A stretch of 64,000 bases of DNA from Micropruina sp. (GTDB lineage Bacteria > Actinomycetota > Actinomycetes > Propionibacteriales > Propionibacteriaceae), in contig JADJTO010000013.1 of the NCBI GenBank assembly GCA_016711105.1, positions 1-64,000 of the forward strand, in the 5' to 3' direction. A program made the position numbers and the translations under genes. The notes under the pieces are model-generated. The model saw only the letters and a program-made list of their open reading frames with translations. It did not search any database and was not told where the DNA came from. Shown here piece by piece: positions 36,828 to 46,858 of the stretch. Positions within the stretch are counted from its first letter, which is position 1; each line of letters begins with the position of its first letter.

Positions 36828-37636
36828 GTGACCACGCGGGCGTTGGTGCTGGGCAGCGGGGGCCTCACCGGGGCTGCCTGGCTAGCTGGAATGCTCGCCG
36901 GAATCGCCGAATCAGGGGTCGACGTCCGCACCGCCGATCGGATCATCGGCACCTCGGCCGGAGCCCTGGTCGGTGCCCGCCTCGCCGCCGGGGAGTCGAC
37001 CGCCGAACTCGACCAGTGGGCACGGACGACCGTCCCACCCGCCGCCACCCTGCCCGGGGTGGCGCTGGCCCGACTCCTCGCCGCTCAGGTGGCACCCAGC
37101 CGCCAGCAGGCCGTCCGCTGGCTGGGCCGGGTTTCGGGCGCTGCGGCAGCGATGCCGCAAGAACAGTGGCGCGCCTACCTCGACGCCGCGTTGTCGGGGA
37201 TCGAAGCCTGGCCGGAGCGGTTGTCGGTGGTCTGCGTGGCCTGCGACACCGGCCTTCCGCAGGTCTTCACCCGCGACGCGGACGTTCCCCTGCCGCTCGC
37301 GGTGGCGGCCAGTTGCGCGATGCCCGGCATCTTCCCCCGGTGACGATCAACCGATGCGACTACTTCGACGGGGGGCTGCGGTCGCCGGCCAACGCCGATC
37401 TGGCCATCGGCGTCGATCGGGTCCTCGTACTGGCTCCGCTGACCGGCTCCGCCCGTCCTTCGCGGCGACCGCGCTACCAGTTGGCGAGGTTCGACCCGTC
37501 CGTCCGGTGGCTGCTGGTGACCCCGGCGGGGCTCGGTCCGTGGATCATGGACCCGGCCGGGATCGGCGCCGCCGTGCGCCTCGGTCGCGCACAGGGGCGT
37601 CGGCTGTCCCACCAGGTGGCCGATCTCTGGGGCTGA
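36828..37636 (+). CDS. Patatin-like phospholipase/acyl hydrolase (one-base frame break)
   Basis: A serine-aspartate dyad lipase. The oxyanion loop GSGGLTGAAW and nucleophile Ser43 in GTSAGALVGA lie in the N-terminal frame; the Asp is in YFDGGLRSPANADLA in the C-terminal frame. The break falls in the CCCCC of 37334-37338; one more C reads …AMPGIFPPVTINRCDYFDGG, the canonical patatin sequence before the DGG. The corrected length is about 269 residues. It starts at GTG 36828, 4 bp after the previous stop. Its substrate is probably a membrane or storage lipid. Expected to be cytoplasmic, because no signal peptide is seen. Confidence 0.83.
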
Positions 37637-37732
37637 TCTCACCCCGACGGCTTCACGCGCTGGAACGCTGTTGCGGGCAGGCCCGAAGTCCGAAAAGCTT
37701 CGCACCAACGTACGACGAAGGATGGAGCCCGT

Positions 37733-40700
37733 ATGTTCCGCAAGATTCTGGTGGCCAACCGCGGTGAGATCGCCGTCCGCGCCTTTCGCGCTGCGACCGA
37801 GCTCGGCATTCCCACGGTGGCCGTCTTCCCGTTCGAGGATCGGATGGCCGAGTACCGGCTGAAGGCCGATGAGTCCTTCCAGATCGGGGAGGTGGGGCAT
37901 CCCGTCCGGGCCTATCTCGACGTGCAGGGCATCATCAACGCCGCGCTCGAAGCGGGTGCGGACGCGATCTACCCCGGCTACGGCTTCCTGTCGGAGAACC
38001 CCGACCTGGCCCAGGCGTGTGAAGACAACGGGATCACCTTCGTCGGCCCGCATCACAGCATCCTGGAGCTGACCGGCAACAAGGCCCGGGCCATCGCCGC
38101 TGCCCGCGAGGCTGGCCTGCCGACGTTGCAGGGCGCCGAACCGTCCAGCGACATCCCGACCCTGGTCGCCGCCGCCGCCGGGATCGGCTTCCCGATCTTC
38201 GTCAAGGCGGTCAGCGGCGGTGGCGGACGCGGCATGCGCCGGGTCGAGTCGGCCGACAAGCTGGAGGCCGCCCTGGCCGAGGCGATGCGCGAAGCGGACG
38301 CAGCCTTCGGCGATTCGCGGATGTACCTGGAGCAGGCGGTGATCAGCCCGCGGCACATCGAGGTGCAGATCCTGGCCGACGGCGAAGGCAACGTGATTCA
38401 CCTGTTCGAGCGGGACTGCTCCGTGCAGCGGCGCCACCAGAAGGTGGTCGAGCTGGCCCCGGCACCGAACCTCGACCCGGCGCTGCGGCAGCAGATGTGC
38501 GACGACGCGGTGCGGTTCGCCCGGCATATCAATTACAAGAACGCCGGCACCGTCGAGTTCCTGTTGGGCACCGACGGACGCTACGTCTTCATCGAGATGA
38601 ACCCGCGGATCCAGGTCGAGCACACGGTCACCGAGGAGGTCACCGACGTCGACCTGGTCAGCTCGCAGATCCGGATCGCCGGCGGCGACACGCTGGCCAA
38701 ACTGGGTCTGGCCCAAGAGTCGATCACCGTCCGCGGGGCCGCCCTGCAGTGCCGGATCACCACCGAGGATCCGAGCAACGGCTTCCGCCCCGACACCGGC
38801 AAGATTTCGGTCTACCGCTCCCCGGGTGGAGCCGGCGTCCGGCTTGATGGCGGCGTGGTGTTCGCCGGCTCCGAGGTGAGCGCCCACTTCGACTCGATGC
38901 TGGTCAAGCTGACCTGCCGCGGACGCGACCTCCAGGCCGCCGCCCGCCGCGCCTACCGGGCGCTGACCGAGTTCCGGGTGCGCGGCGTTTCGACCAACAT
39001 TCCGTTCCTCGAGGCCGTGATCTCCGATGCCGACTTCCTCGCCGGACGAGCCACCACCTCCTTCATCGATGAGCGGCCGCACCTGCTCAGCCACCGGATC
39101 CCGGCCGACCGCGGCACCAAGCTGCTGCAATACCTGGCCGGAGTGTCGGTGAACAAGCCGCACGGCGAGTGCCGCACCACCCTGATCGCCCGGGACAAGC
39201 TACCCAAACTCACCAAGGCGGTCCTGGACGCAGCCCCGCCGGCCGGGTCGAAGCAACTGCTGCTGGCCGAAGGGCCGGAGCGGTTCGCCCAAGCCCTCCG
39301 CGCCCGCACGACCGTGGCGGTCACCGACACCACGTTCCGCGACGCTCACCAGAGCTTGCTCGCCACCCGCGTCCGGACCCGCGACCTGCTGCACGTGGCC
39401 CCGCACATCGCGCGCCTGTTGCCGGGGCTGTTCTCGATGGAGTCGTGGGGTGGTGCCACCTATGACGTGACCCTGCGCTTCCTCAAGGAGGACCCGTGGG
39501 AGCGCCTGGCCAAGTTCGCCGAGGCGATGCCGAACATCCCGCAGCAGATGCTGCTCCGCGGCCGCAACACGGTCGGCTACACCCCCTACCCGCTCAAGGT
39601 GACCCGGGCGTTCGTCCACGAGGCTGCGCGGACGGGCTGCGACATCTTCCGGATCTTCGACGCCCTGAACAACATCGACCAGATCCGTCCGGCGATCGAG
39701 GCCGTGCTGGAGACCGATCACGGCGTCGCCGAAGGGGCCATTTGCTACACCGGCAACATGACCTCGCCCAGCGAAACCCTCTACACCCTTGATTACTACC
39801 TGCGCTTCGCCGCTGAGCTGGTCGACGCCGGGGCGCACATTCTGGCGATCAAAGACATGGCCGGCCTGCTCCGGGCCCCCGCCGCGGCCAAGCTGGTCAC
39901 CGCGCTGCGTTCGGAGTTCGATCTGCCGGTGCACCTGCACACCCACGACACCGCCGGCGGTCAGTTGGGCACCCTGCTCGCGGCGATCAACGCCGGGGTG
40001 GACGCGGTCGATGTCGCCTCCGCAGCCTGGGCCGGCACCACCTCCCAGGTGTCGATGTCGGCCCTGATCGCTGCCACCGAGGGCAGCGATCGTCCGACTG
40101 AGCTGTCGTTGGAGGCGGCCACCGACCTGGAGCCCTACTTCGAAGCCGTGCGTCGGCTCTATGCGCCTTTCGAGTCGGGGCTTCCCGGCCCGACCGGACG
40201 GGTCTACAAGCACGAGATTCCCGGCGGTCAGCTGTCGAACCTGCGGCAGCAGGCGATGGCACTCGGCCTGGGTGACCGGTTCGAGGCGATCGAGGACATG
40301 TACGCCGAGGCCAACCGGATTCTGGGCAACATCGTCAAGGTGACCCCGTCCTCGAAGGTGGTCGGCGACCTGGCGCTGGCGCTGGTCGGGGCCAAGGCGG
40401 ACCCGTCCGACTTCGAGGCGAACCCGGCCAAGTACGACATCCCCGACTCGGTGATCGGCTTCCTGCGCGGCGAGCTGGGCGACCCGCCCGGCGGCTGGCC
40501 GGAGCCGTTCCGCAGCCGCGCGTTGGAAGGCCGGGTGACCAAGCCGGTCGAGACCGACCTCTCGGAGACGGACGCCGCGGCGCTCGACGCCAACCCGCGA
40601 CCCACCCTCAACCGGCTGCTGTTCCCCGGCCCGACCAAGGATTACGAGGAGGCGGTCGAGGAGTTCTCCGAGCTCTCCGTGCTGGCCACCCGCGAGTTCC

Positions 40701-41118
40701 TGCACGGGCTGTCGATCAACACCGAACACGAGGTGGAGATCGAGCGCGGCAAGAAGCTGCTCTTGGCGCTGGAAGCCATCGGTGAACCGGACGCGCGTGG
40801 CTTCCGTCAGGTGGTGTGCTCGATCAACGGTCAGATCCGGGTGGTCTCGGTCCGTGACCACGCGGTCAAGTCCTCAGTGGCCGTCACCGAGCGGGCCGAC
40901 GCCAAGCAACCAGGGCAGGTGGCGGCCCGTTCGCGGGTGTGGTCACGCTGATCGTCGCCGTGGGCGACACCGTCGAGGCGGGTGCCCAGGTGGCCACGAT
41001 CGAGGCGATGAAGATGGAGGCGGCGATCACCACACCGATCGGCGGCACCGTGCAACGAGCCGCGATCGGGCATGCCCAGGCGGTCGAGGGTGGCGACCTG
41101 CTAGTCGTGATCAGTTGA
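37733..41118 (+). CDS. pyc: Pyruvate carboxylase, single-chain (frame broken before the biotin domain)
   Basis: This 1128-residue enzyme carboxylates pyruvate to oxaloacetate, feeding the TCA/methylmalonyl pathways. Domains: biotin carboxylase (FRKILVANRGEIAVRAFRAA, GGGGRGMR, EMNPRIQVEHTVTE), carboxyltransferase (DTTFRDAHQSLLATRVRT, HLHTHDTAGGQ), allosteric/linker, and BCCP. The main frame stops at about 40951; the CCC at 40926-40928 needs one C to give AAPFAGVVTLIVAVGDTV and the biotin-lysine motif EAMKMEA in the last 50 residues. Without it the protein could not be biotinylated, so an indel error is much likelier than a real mutant. With PPi-PEPCK at 52.8-56.2 kb it covers the C3-C4 node. 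Confidence 0.93.
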
Positions 41119-41186
41119 GCCAGCTATTCGCCGTTCGGTGAGCCGTTGTTAACGCTACGGACACATTCGGGGGCGAGACTGGCAGT

Positions 41187-41618
41187 ATGAGTCCGACTAC
41201 CCCCGCGGCCGCACGGCCGTCCGTGCTCTTCGTCTGTGCGCACAACGCGGGCCGCTCCCAGATGGCGGCCGCTTACCTGACGCACCTCTCCGGAGGCCTG
41301 ATCGACGTGTCCTCGGCTGGTGCTGCGCCGGCCGATGCGCTGAACCCGCACGCCGTGGCGGTGATGCTCCAAGACGCCATCGACATCCGCGAGGAATCGC
41401 CGAAGATGCTCACCGTGGAGGCCGTGCAGGACGCCGACCTGGTGATCGCGCTGGGCGCCGGTGACCTGCGGTCCTTCGCTCCCGATCGGTTCTACGACGA
41501 GTGGGACGTGCCCGACCCCGCCGGGCTGTCGCTGGAGGCCGTCCGTAGGATTCTGGACGACATCCGCGAACGCGTGATCGGCCTGCTGGATCAGCTGACC
41601 GTCGCGGCCGTCGCCTAA
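41187..41618 (+). CDS. Low-molecular-weight phosphatase-fold protein, arsenate-reductase-like
   Basis: This 143-residue protein has the LMW-PTP P-loop CAHNAGRS (Cys17-Arg23) near the N-terminus and the late WDVPDPAG acid loop. These match both arsenate reductases of the thioredoxin/mycothiol type and small phosphatases; the CAHNAGRSQMA form is typical of the arsenate-reductase branch. No ArsR or arsenite exporter is adjacent, so the role is uncertain. Its stop overlaps the convergent DUF2252 stop by 3-4 bp. Confidence 0.78.
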   Translation: MSPTTPAAARPSVLFVCAHNAGRSQMAAAYLTHLSGGLIDVSSAGAAPADALNPHAVAVMLQDAIDIREESPKMLTVEAVQDADLVIALGAGDLRSFAPDRFYDEWDVPDPAGLSLEAVRRILDDIRERVIGLLDQLTVAAVA

Positions 41619-43065
41619 CCGCCTGGCCTGAAGGCTGACCCCATCGCGGCCAGGGCCCCGTCCGCTACTGGAATCGAGCCGAGCCGGGCTGCGCTGACCA
41701 GGGCTGCGTGGTCGGCTTCGGTTTGGTCGGCGTAGAGCCGGGCGAAGCGGGCGAACGCCTTGGCGGCTGCCGACGCGTTCCCCAGGTAGCCGGCGATCAT
41801 CGAGGCACCGCTCGTCCGGGCGTGACCCTTGGCCAGCAGGTGACCCACGATGCCGGCGTAGTCGGTCAGGGCGGTGGCCGACAAGGCGTCGAGCGGCACG
41901 GTGCCCTTCATATTGCGGAACTGCCGGACGTAGTACTGATGCTCGCCCACGGTCGTCCAGCCCAGCAGCGGATCGCTGACCGTCTGCAGCGCCTGCTGAT
42001 ATTCGACCACCCGCTGGCCCTGATGCCGGTGCCAGGCGTTGTCGCCGTGGACGAAGCGCGCCAGCACCGATCGTCGCGCCTGTTTGAGTTGCAGGAACAA
42101 CACGTCATCTGCGCTGCTGCCCTCCAACAGAGCCACGTAGGCCCGCAGCCCCACCGACCCCACCCCGACCACCTTGTGCGCGATGTCGACCAGGTGATAG
42201 CCGGCCACCACCCGACGCCAGTGCGGCGCCAACGTGTCCAGGTAGCTGTCCAGCCCGGCTGCCACGGCCTCGAACTCCTCGCCCTCCACGGGCGTGATCA
42301 GCGGCGGCTCGGCGACGATCCGGCGGCTGCTGCCGTCGACGGCGGTGAAGCGGGGCAAAGCCCGGTCCGAGGTGCGCTTGCGGGCCCCTTTGACCGCGCG
42401 GCGGATTTCGTCCCGCAACGTCTTCTCTGTGGTGGTCTCGTGCAGCCGCTCGACATCGAGCCGGTTGGACGAGCGGCTGAGCAGCGGCATCGTGGCCAAC
42501 AACGCCACCTCGTCGCGGTAGGCCATCACGCACGAGCGGACGGCGTCGCTGATCGCGTTCTCGGAGTGGCCGTTTTCCCGTCCGGCAACCCAGACGCTGG
42601 CGGTGAGCCGACGAAGATCCCACTCCCAGGAGCCGGGGTGCGCCTCATCGAAGTCGTTCAGGTCCATCACCTGCTCGCCCTCGGGGAGCGGTAGAAGCCG
42701 AAGTTGCCCAGGTGGGAGTCGCCGCAGACCACCGGCATGATGCCGGTCGAGGGCAGGGAGGCGACGTCGGCCCCCATCACGACGGCGCTGCCGCGGAAGA
42801 ATCCGTACGGCGAGGAGATCATCCGTCCGACCCGGATCGGTACCAGGTAGTCGAGCCGTCCGGAGTGGGACTTGCGGACCAGACTGATCGGATCAGGCCG
42901 GGAACTGCGGGCCCGCCACTGGCCGAGGGAGTTGATCGGCACCTTGTCGCGGAGGCTGATCCCCAGCGCGAACCGCTCTTCGCGGGTCGTCGGGGCGGCG
43001 CGCACGGAGTTGAACGCGCGGCTATCGGCGCTTGCCAGGACGGTATGACCGGAGGACTGCGACAT
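41615..43065 (-). CDS. DUF2252 family protein (one-base frame break)
   Basis: About 483 residues from ATG 43065 after GGGAG. DUF2252 proteins are predicted kinase-fold proteins of unknown function. The N-terminal part (FFRGSAVVMGADVASLP … VCGDSHLGNFGFYRSP) breaks at the GGGG of 42683-42686 (C-run on the coding strand); one more C gives RSPEGEQVMDLNDFDEAHPGSWEWDLRRL, exactly the family's continuous core. The C-terminal part includes HKVVGVGSVGLRAYV and EHQYYVRQFRNMKG. The GDSHLGNFG…DFDE pattern suggests a nucleotide-dependent phosphotransferase site. Substrate unknown. Confidence 0.84.
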
Positions 43066-43116
43066 CGGAGGCTCCCTTCCAGCACCGACCCTAGCCCCGC
43101 CGGTAGGTTGGGGGCC

Positions 43117-43521
43117 ATGAGCGTAGCCAAGCAGGCGAGATTGTGGCAGTGGGCGGCCGTGGCGTACGCGGTGCTGGCCGGACTGTTCCTGGCCTTCTTC
43201 CCCAGTCTGACGGTGGGCAGCGGGGACGCGGCCCGCTCGGTGGCCCTCTGGACGGTGGCCGGTCCGGCCGTCCTGCTCCCGCTCGCCCTGCCGGCGGTGA
43301 TCGCGGCGATCCCCGCCGTGCTGCCCTGGCGCAAGACGCTGGTGGCCTGGATCGTGGCCGGCGTGTTCGTGGCCTTCATCGTGGGCACTCTGTTCTCGGT
43401 CGGCCTGATCTACGTGCCGGTGGCGGCCTTCGGGGTGGTCTCGGGCTACCTGCACCAGCGGGCGCCGATCGAGGATGCGCCGCCCGAGCCGGACACCTGG
43501 CACCTGCGCAACCTGGGCTGA
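43117..43521 (+). CDS. Small multi-pass membrane protein, hypothetical
   Basis: This 134-residue protein starts at ATG 43117. It has about four hydrophobic helices (roughly 12-30, 42-62, 73-92, 93-112) and a short hydrophilic C-terminus (QRAPIEDAPPEPDTWHLRNLG). No conserved functional motif is visible. Divergent from DUF2252 and convergent with the SRPBCC-HAD gene with only 4 bp between stops. Confidence 0.6.
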   Translation: MSVAKQARLWQWAAVAYAVLAGLFLAFFPSLTVGSGDAARSVALWTVAGPAVLLPLALPAVIAAIPAVLPWRKTLVAWIVAGVFVAFIVGTLFSVGLIYVPVAAFGVVSGYLHQRAPIEDAPPEPDTWHLRNLG

Positions 43522-43525
43522 CTAT

Positions 43526-44494
43526 TCAGGCCGAGGCACCCAAGGCGGCTAGCTTGGCGGCCAGTCCAGCGCCCCCGTTGCGGTAGCGGTGCAGCGCTGC
43601 CCGCAGGCCGACCTCCCGGGCGCCGATCACGTTGGCGGGGTGGTCGTCGACAAACACCAGCTGCCCAGCGGGGAGGCCCAGCTCGTCCACGATGTGCTGG
43701 AAGTAGCTGGTTGAGGGCTTGGCGTGCCCCACCTCGTAGGAGTAGAAGACCCGATCGAAGTGCTGATCCAAGCCGAGCACCTCGCGCATGTACGTGCCGC
43801 GGTAGCTCTGTTGGTTGGTGGCCAGGCAGCACAGGAAGCCGGCTTCGCGCAGCCGTCCGACCACGGCGAGGGCTTGAGGATCGACCTCGATGTCATGCCA
43901 GGTGTCCAGCACCTCCTGCACCGTGGCGTCTCGGCCCTCCAGCAGGGCCTCCAGTCGCGGGACCAGGTCGGCCTTTCCGGTCAGGCAGCCCAGTTCGGCG
44001 GCGAACGCCTCGGCGATGAAGGTCGGTCCGCCGAGCCGTTCGAACGCGGTCAGCCAGTTGCGCCGAGGCATCTGCAGCACGCCGTCGGCGTCGAACAACA
44101 CCGCCAGGACGGGCGTGCTCAGCTCCGGGTTCTCGCTCTCCAGGAAGTCCGTGGCAGCGGCCAGCATCCGCGCCCAATGGGCTTCGGTCAGCTCCAGCAG
44201 ATCGGCGGGGACGCCGTCCGCGGTCAAGGTGAGGCCCTGGTCGGTGACGGTCAGGTTGAAGTTGGCCGGAGCCTCCCAAGCTGCCTCACCCCAGGTGAAC
44301 CGGACGGTCTGGCCGTCAGCGGACTCGATCACGCCGGCGCCCCCGGTGCCGTACTGAGTCATCGCGTTGTACTCGGTGCCGACCGTGAGGTTCGGTGCGT
44401 TGTGCCCCCAGAGGAGTTCGGGGTGGTCGGCCAGCTCGCCCCAGATGGTGGCGGGGGCGGCGTGGACGCGCTGAGTGAGCTGCAAACCGGGCAT
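43526..44494 (-). CDS. SRPBCC-like domain fused to a HAD-superfamily hydrolase
   Basis: This 322-residue protein begins at ATG 44494. Residues 1-115 form an AHSA1/SRPBCC-like ligand-binding fold (QLTQRVHAAPATIWGELADHPELLWG … VRFTWGEAAWEAPANF). Residues 125-322 form a HAD domain with motif I DADG (Asp135, Asp137), motif II in CLATNQQS, the Lys of GHAKPSTSYF and motif IV VDDHPANV. It is probably a phosphatase on a small metabolite, with the SRPBCC part supplying specificity. The fusion is unusual. The ATG overlaps, on the opposite strand, the start of the LysE gene. Confidence 0.78.
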   Translation of the reverse strand: MPGLQLTQRVHAAPATIWGELADHPELLWGHNAPNLTVGTEYNAMTQYGTGGAGVIESADGQTVRFTWGEAAWEAPANFNLTVTDQGLTLTADGVPADLLELTEAHWARMLAAATDFLESENPELSTPVLAVLFDADGVLQMPRRNWLTAFERLGGPTFIAEAFAAELGCLTGKADLVPRLEALLEGRDATVQEVLDTWHDIEVDPQALAVVGRLREAGFLCCLATNQQSYRGTYMREVLGLDQHFDRVFYSYEVGHAKPSTSYFQHIVDELGLPAGQLVFVDDHPANVIGAREVGLRAALHRYRNGGAGLAAKLAALGASA

Positions 44495-45131
44495 GAGCCC
44501 TATTCTGCCGGACGTGTCCCTGATCGCCTTCTGCGTGGCCGCCCTGGCGATCATCGTGCTGCCCGGGCCGGCGGTGCTCTACATCGTCGCCCGCAGCCTT
44601 CATCAAGGACGGCTGGCCGGCGTGGTGTCGGCCACGGGCGTGGCGGTCGGGGGAATGGTGCACGTGCTGGCGGCGGTGCTCGGAGTCTCCGCGTTGGTGA
44701 TGTCGTCGGCGCTGGGGTTCGCGGTGGTGAAGTACGTGGGTGCCGGGTATCTGATCTACCTGGGCTTGCGGACGTTGCTCACCCGCGAGGCCGCTGCCGG
44801 GGTCGGTGAGGTGGCCATCCAGCCCTTGCGAACCGTGTTCTGGCAAGGGGTGATGGTGAACATCCTGAACCCGAAGACGGCTCTGTTCTTCCTGGCCTTC
44901 CTGCCGCAGTTCGTGGATCGGTCGGGCTCGGTGCCTGCGCAGACCCTGTTTCTCGGCGTGATCTTCCTGCTGATGGCGTGGGTCAGCGACAGCCTGTACG
45001 GGCTGCTGGCCGGCACGATCGGCGTCCGGTTACGCGGGCCCGGGGTGGCCCGCACTCAGCGGTACGTGGCCGGTGGGATCTATCTCACCCTCGGGGTGGT
45101 TGCGGCGACGATGGGTGAGGGTCACAGCTGA
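44493..45131 (+). CDS. LysE/RhtB-family amino-acid exporter
   Basis: A 212-residue exporter with six predicted membrane helices and the LysE signature (VLPGPAVLYIVARSLHQGRLAGVVSATGVAVGG … VVKYVGAGYLIYLGLRTLL … NPKTALFFLAFLPQFVD). It likely exports an amino acid or small amine. The start MSPILPDVSLIAF fits the family N-terminus best and uses ATG 44493; GTG 44514 is an alternative. The two divergent ATGs overlap by two bases, so one transcript may be leaderless. Convergent with abiEii, 35 bp apart. Confidence 0.87.
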   Translation: MSPILPDVSLIAFCVAALAIIVLPGPAVLYIVARSLHQGRLAGVVSATGVAVGGMVHVLAAVLGVSALVMSSALGFAVVKYVGAGYLIYLGLRTLLTREAAAGVGEVAIQPLRTVFWQGVMVNILNPKTALFFLAFLPQFVDRSGSVPAQTLFLGVIFLLMAWVSDSLYGLLAGTIGVRLRGPGVARTQRYVAGGIYLTLGVVAATMGEGHS

Positions 45132-45166
45132 TCCGCGTGGCTGCCACGGTGGCGAGGGACCAGCGG

Positions 45167-46039
45167 TCAGGGAGTGTCGGTTTGAGGTTCGTCGGCCGGC
45201 CCGAAGACGGGGTCGAGGAGCTGCGCGACGAGCTGGACCTGATCGTCAAGCCGTTCCTCCGAGGTTGCTGCGAGTCCTGCTTTGCGGCGCCAGGCTGCCC
45301 ACCTGGGCTGGGCGATCGCGCCATACCCGGCTAAGTGGTGGGAGACGGGTTCGACGATGACGCCGCGGTGGTTGGCGACGGCTTCGACCGAGGCGCGGAG
45401 GAGCTCTGGGTCGATGAGCTGGCTGCGGCTGAGTTGGACGATGTCGACGTAGTCGCGCCACCTGGTGCTGGTGATGCCGCGTTCGAGGATGGTGACGCCC
45501 TTCTCGGCGATGGCTGTCTCAGGGGCGTAGCCGAGGATCTCGATGTCCTCGCCCAGTACGCGTGGCACTCGCACCGCTCTGGGGGCGGGCACGATCGGGT
45601 CTCCGGTGGAGACATCCCAGACGATGGCACCCTTGGCGGTGTGGAGCCTGGCTTGGACGCGTACCCGCAGTCCGGGGTAGTCGGCGGCCTCACGGATCTG
45701 TTGGATGTTGATGGTCTCGGCGTCGAACTCGACCCCATCGTCGGCGAGGGTGGCCGCGATGTCTCGGGTGACCTGGTCGAGGTGCGCAGGGGTCACGTTG
45801 GCGCTGATCGCCTCGGAGTCAACGTCCTTGGTGGGGCGACGGGCTCCGTAGACGGCCAGCAGGATGCCTCCCTTCAGGACGAAGTCATGGGCATGCGCGG
45901 TCTTGGTGAGGCGGTGCAGAAACGATTCCAGAAAGTGGCGGGTGAGGTACTCGGCGAAAGCGATCGGTTCTTCGCTTGCCCGGGCGTCCTGCCTGGCCAG
46001 GCGGGCAAGCTCCCGGTACACCTGTTCGCTGCGGGTCAC
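45167..46039 (-). CDS. abiEii: AbiEii-type nucleotidyltransferase toxin
   Basis: This 290-residue nucleotidyltransferase-like toxin belongs to the AbiEii/AbiGii family (DUF1814). The site motif GG (residues 57-58, LKGGILLAVYG) is followed by DVD (72-74, PTKDVDSEA) and a late Asp/Lys block (EKGVTILERGITSTRWRDYVD) typical of the family. It begins with GTG 46039, overlapping the antitoxin stop (GTGA), so translation is coupled. In known type IV systems the toxin modifies tRNA or another nucleotide-containing target and stops growth upon phage infection. Its target here is unknown. Confidence 0.87.
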   Translation of the reverse strand: MTRSEQVYRELARLARQDARASEEPIAFAEYLTRHFLESFLHRLTKTAHAHDFVLKGGILLAVYGARRPTKDVDSEAISANVTPAHLDQVTRDIAATLADDGVEFDAETINIQQIREAADYPGLRVRVQARLHTAKGAIVWDVSTGDPIVPAPRAVRVPRVLGEDIEILGYAPETAIAEKGVTILERGITSTRWRDYVDIVQLSRSQLIDPELLRASVEAVANHRGVIVEPVSHHLAGYGAIAQPRWAAWRRKAGLAATSEERLDDQVQLVAQLLDPVFGPADEPQTDTP

Positions 46040-46590
46040 GCCATCACCTGAAGGGTCTGGAGAAGGGGCTGCTTGGCTCGGGGAAGTTGAGCGGCCAGCT
46101 CGATCAGTGTGGAGGGCTTTCCGCCTCGCCGGAGCCATTCCTTCAGCGCATCGCGGCCGATCTCGTAGCCGAGGTCGCCGCGCAGCCGAAAGGCGTCGGC
46201 GATACTGCGCTCGGCGGTGTAAAGCCCGATCAGCTGGTCCGTGCCAGGGATCTCGATCTCAGTGCGGCCAAGGGTGAAGGTGTCGCGGTCGAAGTGGTGC
46301 CAGTTGATGGCGCCCGTGGTGGCCGGGGTTCGGCTCCCCCGGGGGATCGCAATGTCCAGGGTCCCCGGGATGTCATCAACCAGGTCGTGGTAGGCCAATG
46401 CTGAGGTCAGGCAGATCGTTGCGTCTGGTCGGCGCATGGCGGCTTCCAGCCAGTCCAAATCGGTAGCAGGGGCGTCGGCTGGCCGGTACAGACCTCGGGC
46501 GAACCGTTCGAGGCGTCCGGCTTGGGCAGCACGGTGCAGCCCGGCCGGGGACATACCCTTGGACGCTGCGTCCTTCGGTCTCAAGGTCAT
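46036..46590 (-). CDS. abiEi: AbiEi-type antitoxin/autorepressor
   Basis: This 184-residue protein is annotated from ATG 46590 behind GAGG; longer open frames lack a ribosome site and run through the promoter. The N-terminal winged-HTH-like part (SPAGLHRAAQAGRLERFARGLYRP) matches AbiEi antitoxins with the typical GxLxRxxxGxYxP motif; the C-terminal domain is AbiEi_C (ATICLTSALAYHDLVDDIP … RTEIEIPGTDQLIGLYTAER). It neutralises AbiEii without a direct complex (type IV). It probably represses its own operon through the inverted repeat at 46614-46641. Confidence 0.87.
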   Translation of the reverse strand: MTLRPKDAASKGMSPAGLHRAAQAGRLERFARGLYRPADAPATDLDWLEAAMRRPDATICLTSALAYHDLVDDIPGTLDIAIPRGSRTPATTGAINWHHFDRDTFTLGRTEIEIPGTDQLIGLYTAERSIADAFRLRGDLGYEIGRDALKEWLRRGGKPSTLIELAAQLPRAKQPLLQTLQVMA

Positions 46591-46613
46591 GATCCTCAAC
46601 TTCTGATCGAAAA

Positions 46614-46641
46614 CGTATACTGGTAAGGTTATCTGTATACG
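46614..46641. promoter_or_regulatory. Candidate AbiEi operator, CGTATAC-N14-GTATACG
   Basis: Perfect 7-bp inverted arms (46614-46620 and 46635-46641) lie 24 bp upstream of the antitoxin ATG. The spacer contains the candidate -10 box. Known AbiEi proteins repress their own operon by binding inverted repeats at the promoter. Confidence 0.6.
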
Positions 46642-46654
46642 ATTGCGGTGACAA
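46626..46654 (-). promoter_or_regulatory. Candidate abiE promoter
   Basis: On the minus strand TTGTCA (46654-46649) and TAACCT (46631-46626) are separated by 17 bp. The -10 box sits between the two operator arms and the upstream arm lies in the spacer, so a repressor bound there would occlude RNA polymerase. Confidence 0.45.
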
Positions 46655-46752
46655 TGGGCCAGCAGCTGTGCGTAGTCATGGTGCGGTGCTGTAGACGCCA
46701 TGCCAAAACTGGCGGGTGACGTCGCCCACATCGCGCGGATGAACGCGCCAAT

Positions 46753-46782
46753 CGTGCTCGGCAGCGGCGGCTGCCGAGCACG
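46753..46782. terminator. Perfect 12-bp-stem hairpin
   Basis: CGTGCTCGGCAG (46753-46764) pairs with CTGCCGAGCACG (46771-46782) across a 6-nt loop. There is no U-tract. It could end transcription of the small reverse-strand ORF below and insulate the abiE promoter. Confidence 0.5.
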
Positions 46783-46814
46783 ACTTGCATGGTTGAGCGC
46801 GTGCAGGGTTGAAT

Positions 46815-46855
46815 GAGGGTGGATTAACCAACCGCCAAGTAGGTAGTCCACCCTC
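46815..46855. repeat. Inverted repeat, GAGGGTGGA…TCCACCCTC
   Basis: Perfect 9-bp arms (46815-46823 and 46847-46855) flank a 23-nt AT-richer loop, directly beyond the stop of the 25-codon ORF. It may form a terminator-type hairpin together with the one at 46753-46782. Confidence 0.45.
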
Positions 46856-46858
46856 AAA

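Noticed and set aside
37175..39163. Long minus-strand open frame antisense to pyruvate carboxylase
   Set aside because: It is a shadow of pyc. The plus-strand frame contains all conserved pyruvate carboxylase motifs, and the antisense product has no domain.
30892..46654. Restriction-modification pair and AbiE as one defence island
   Set aside because: They are about 12 kb apart, separated by housekeeping genes such as pyc and DUF2252 with normal base use. They look like independent acquisitions.
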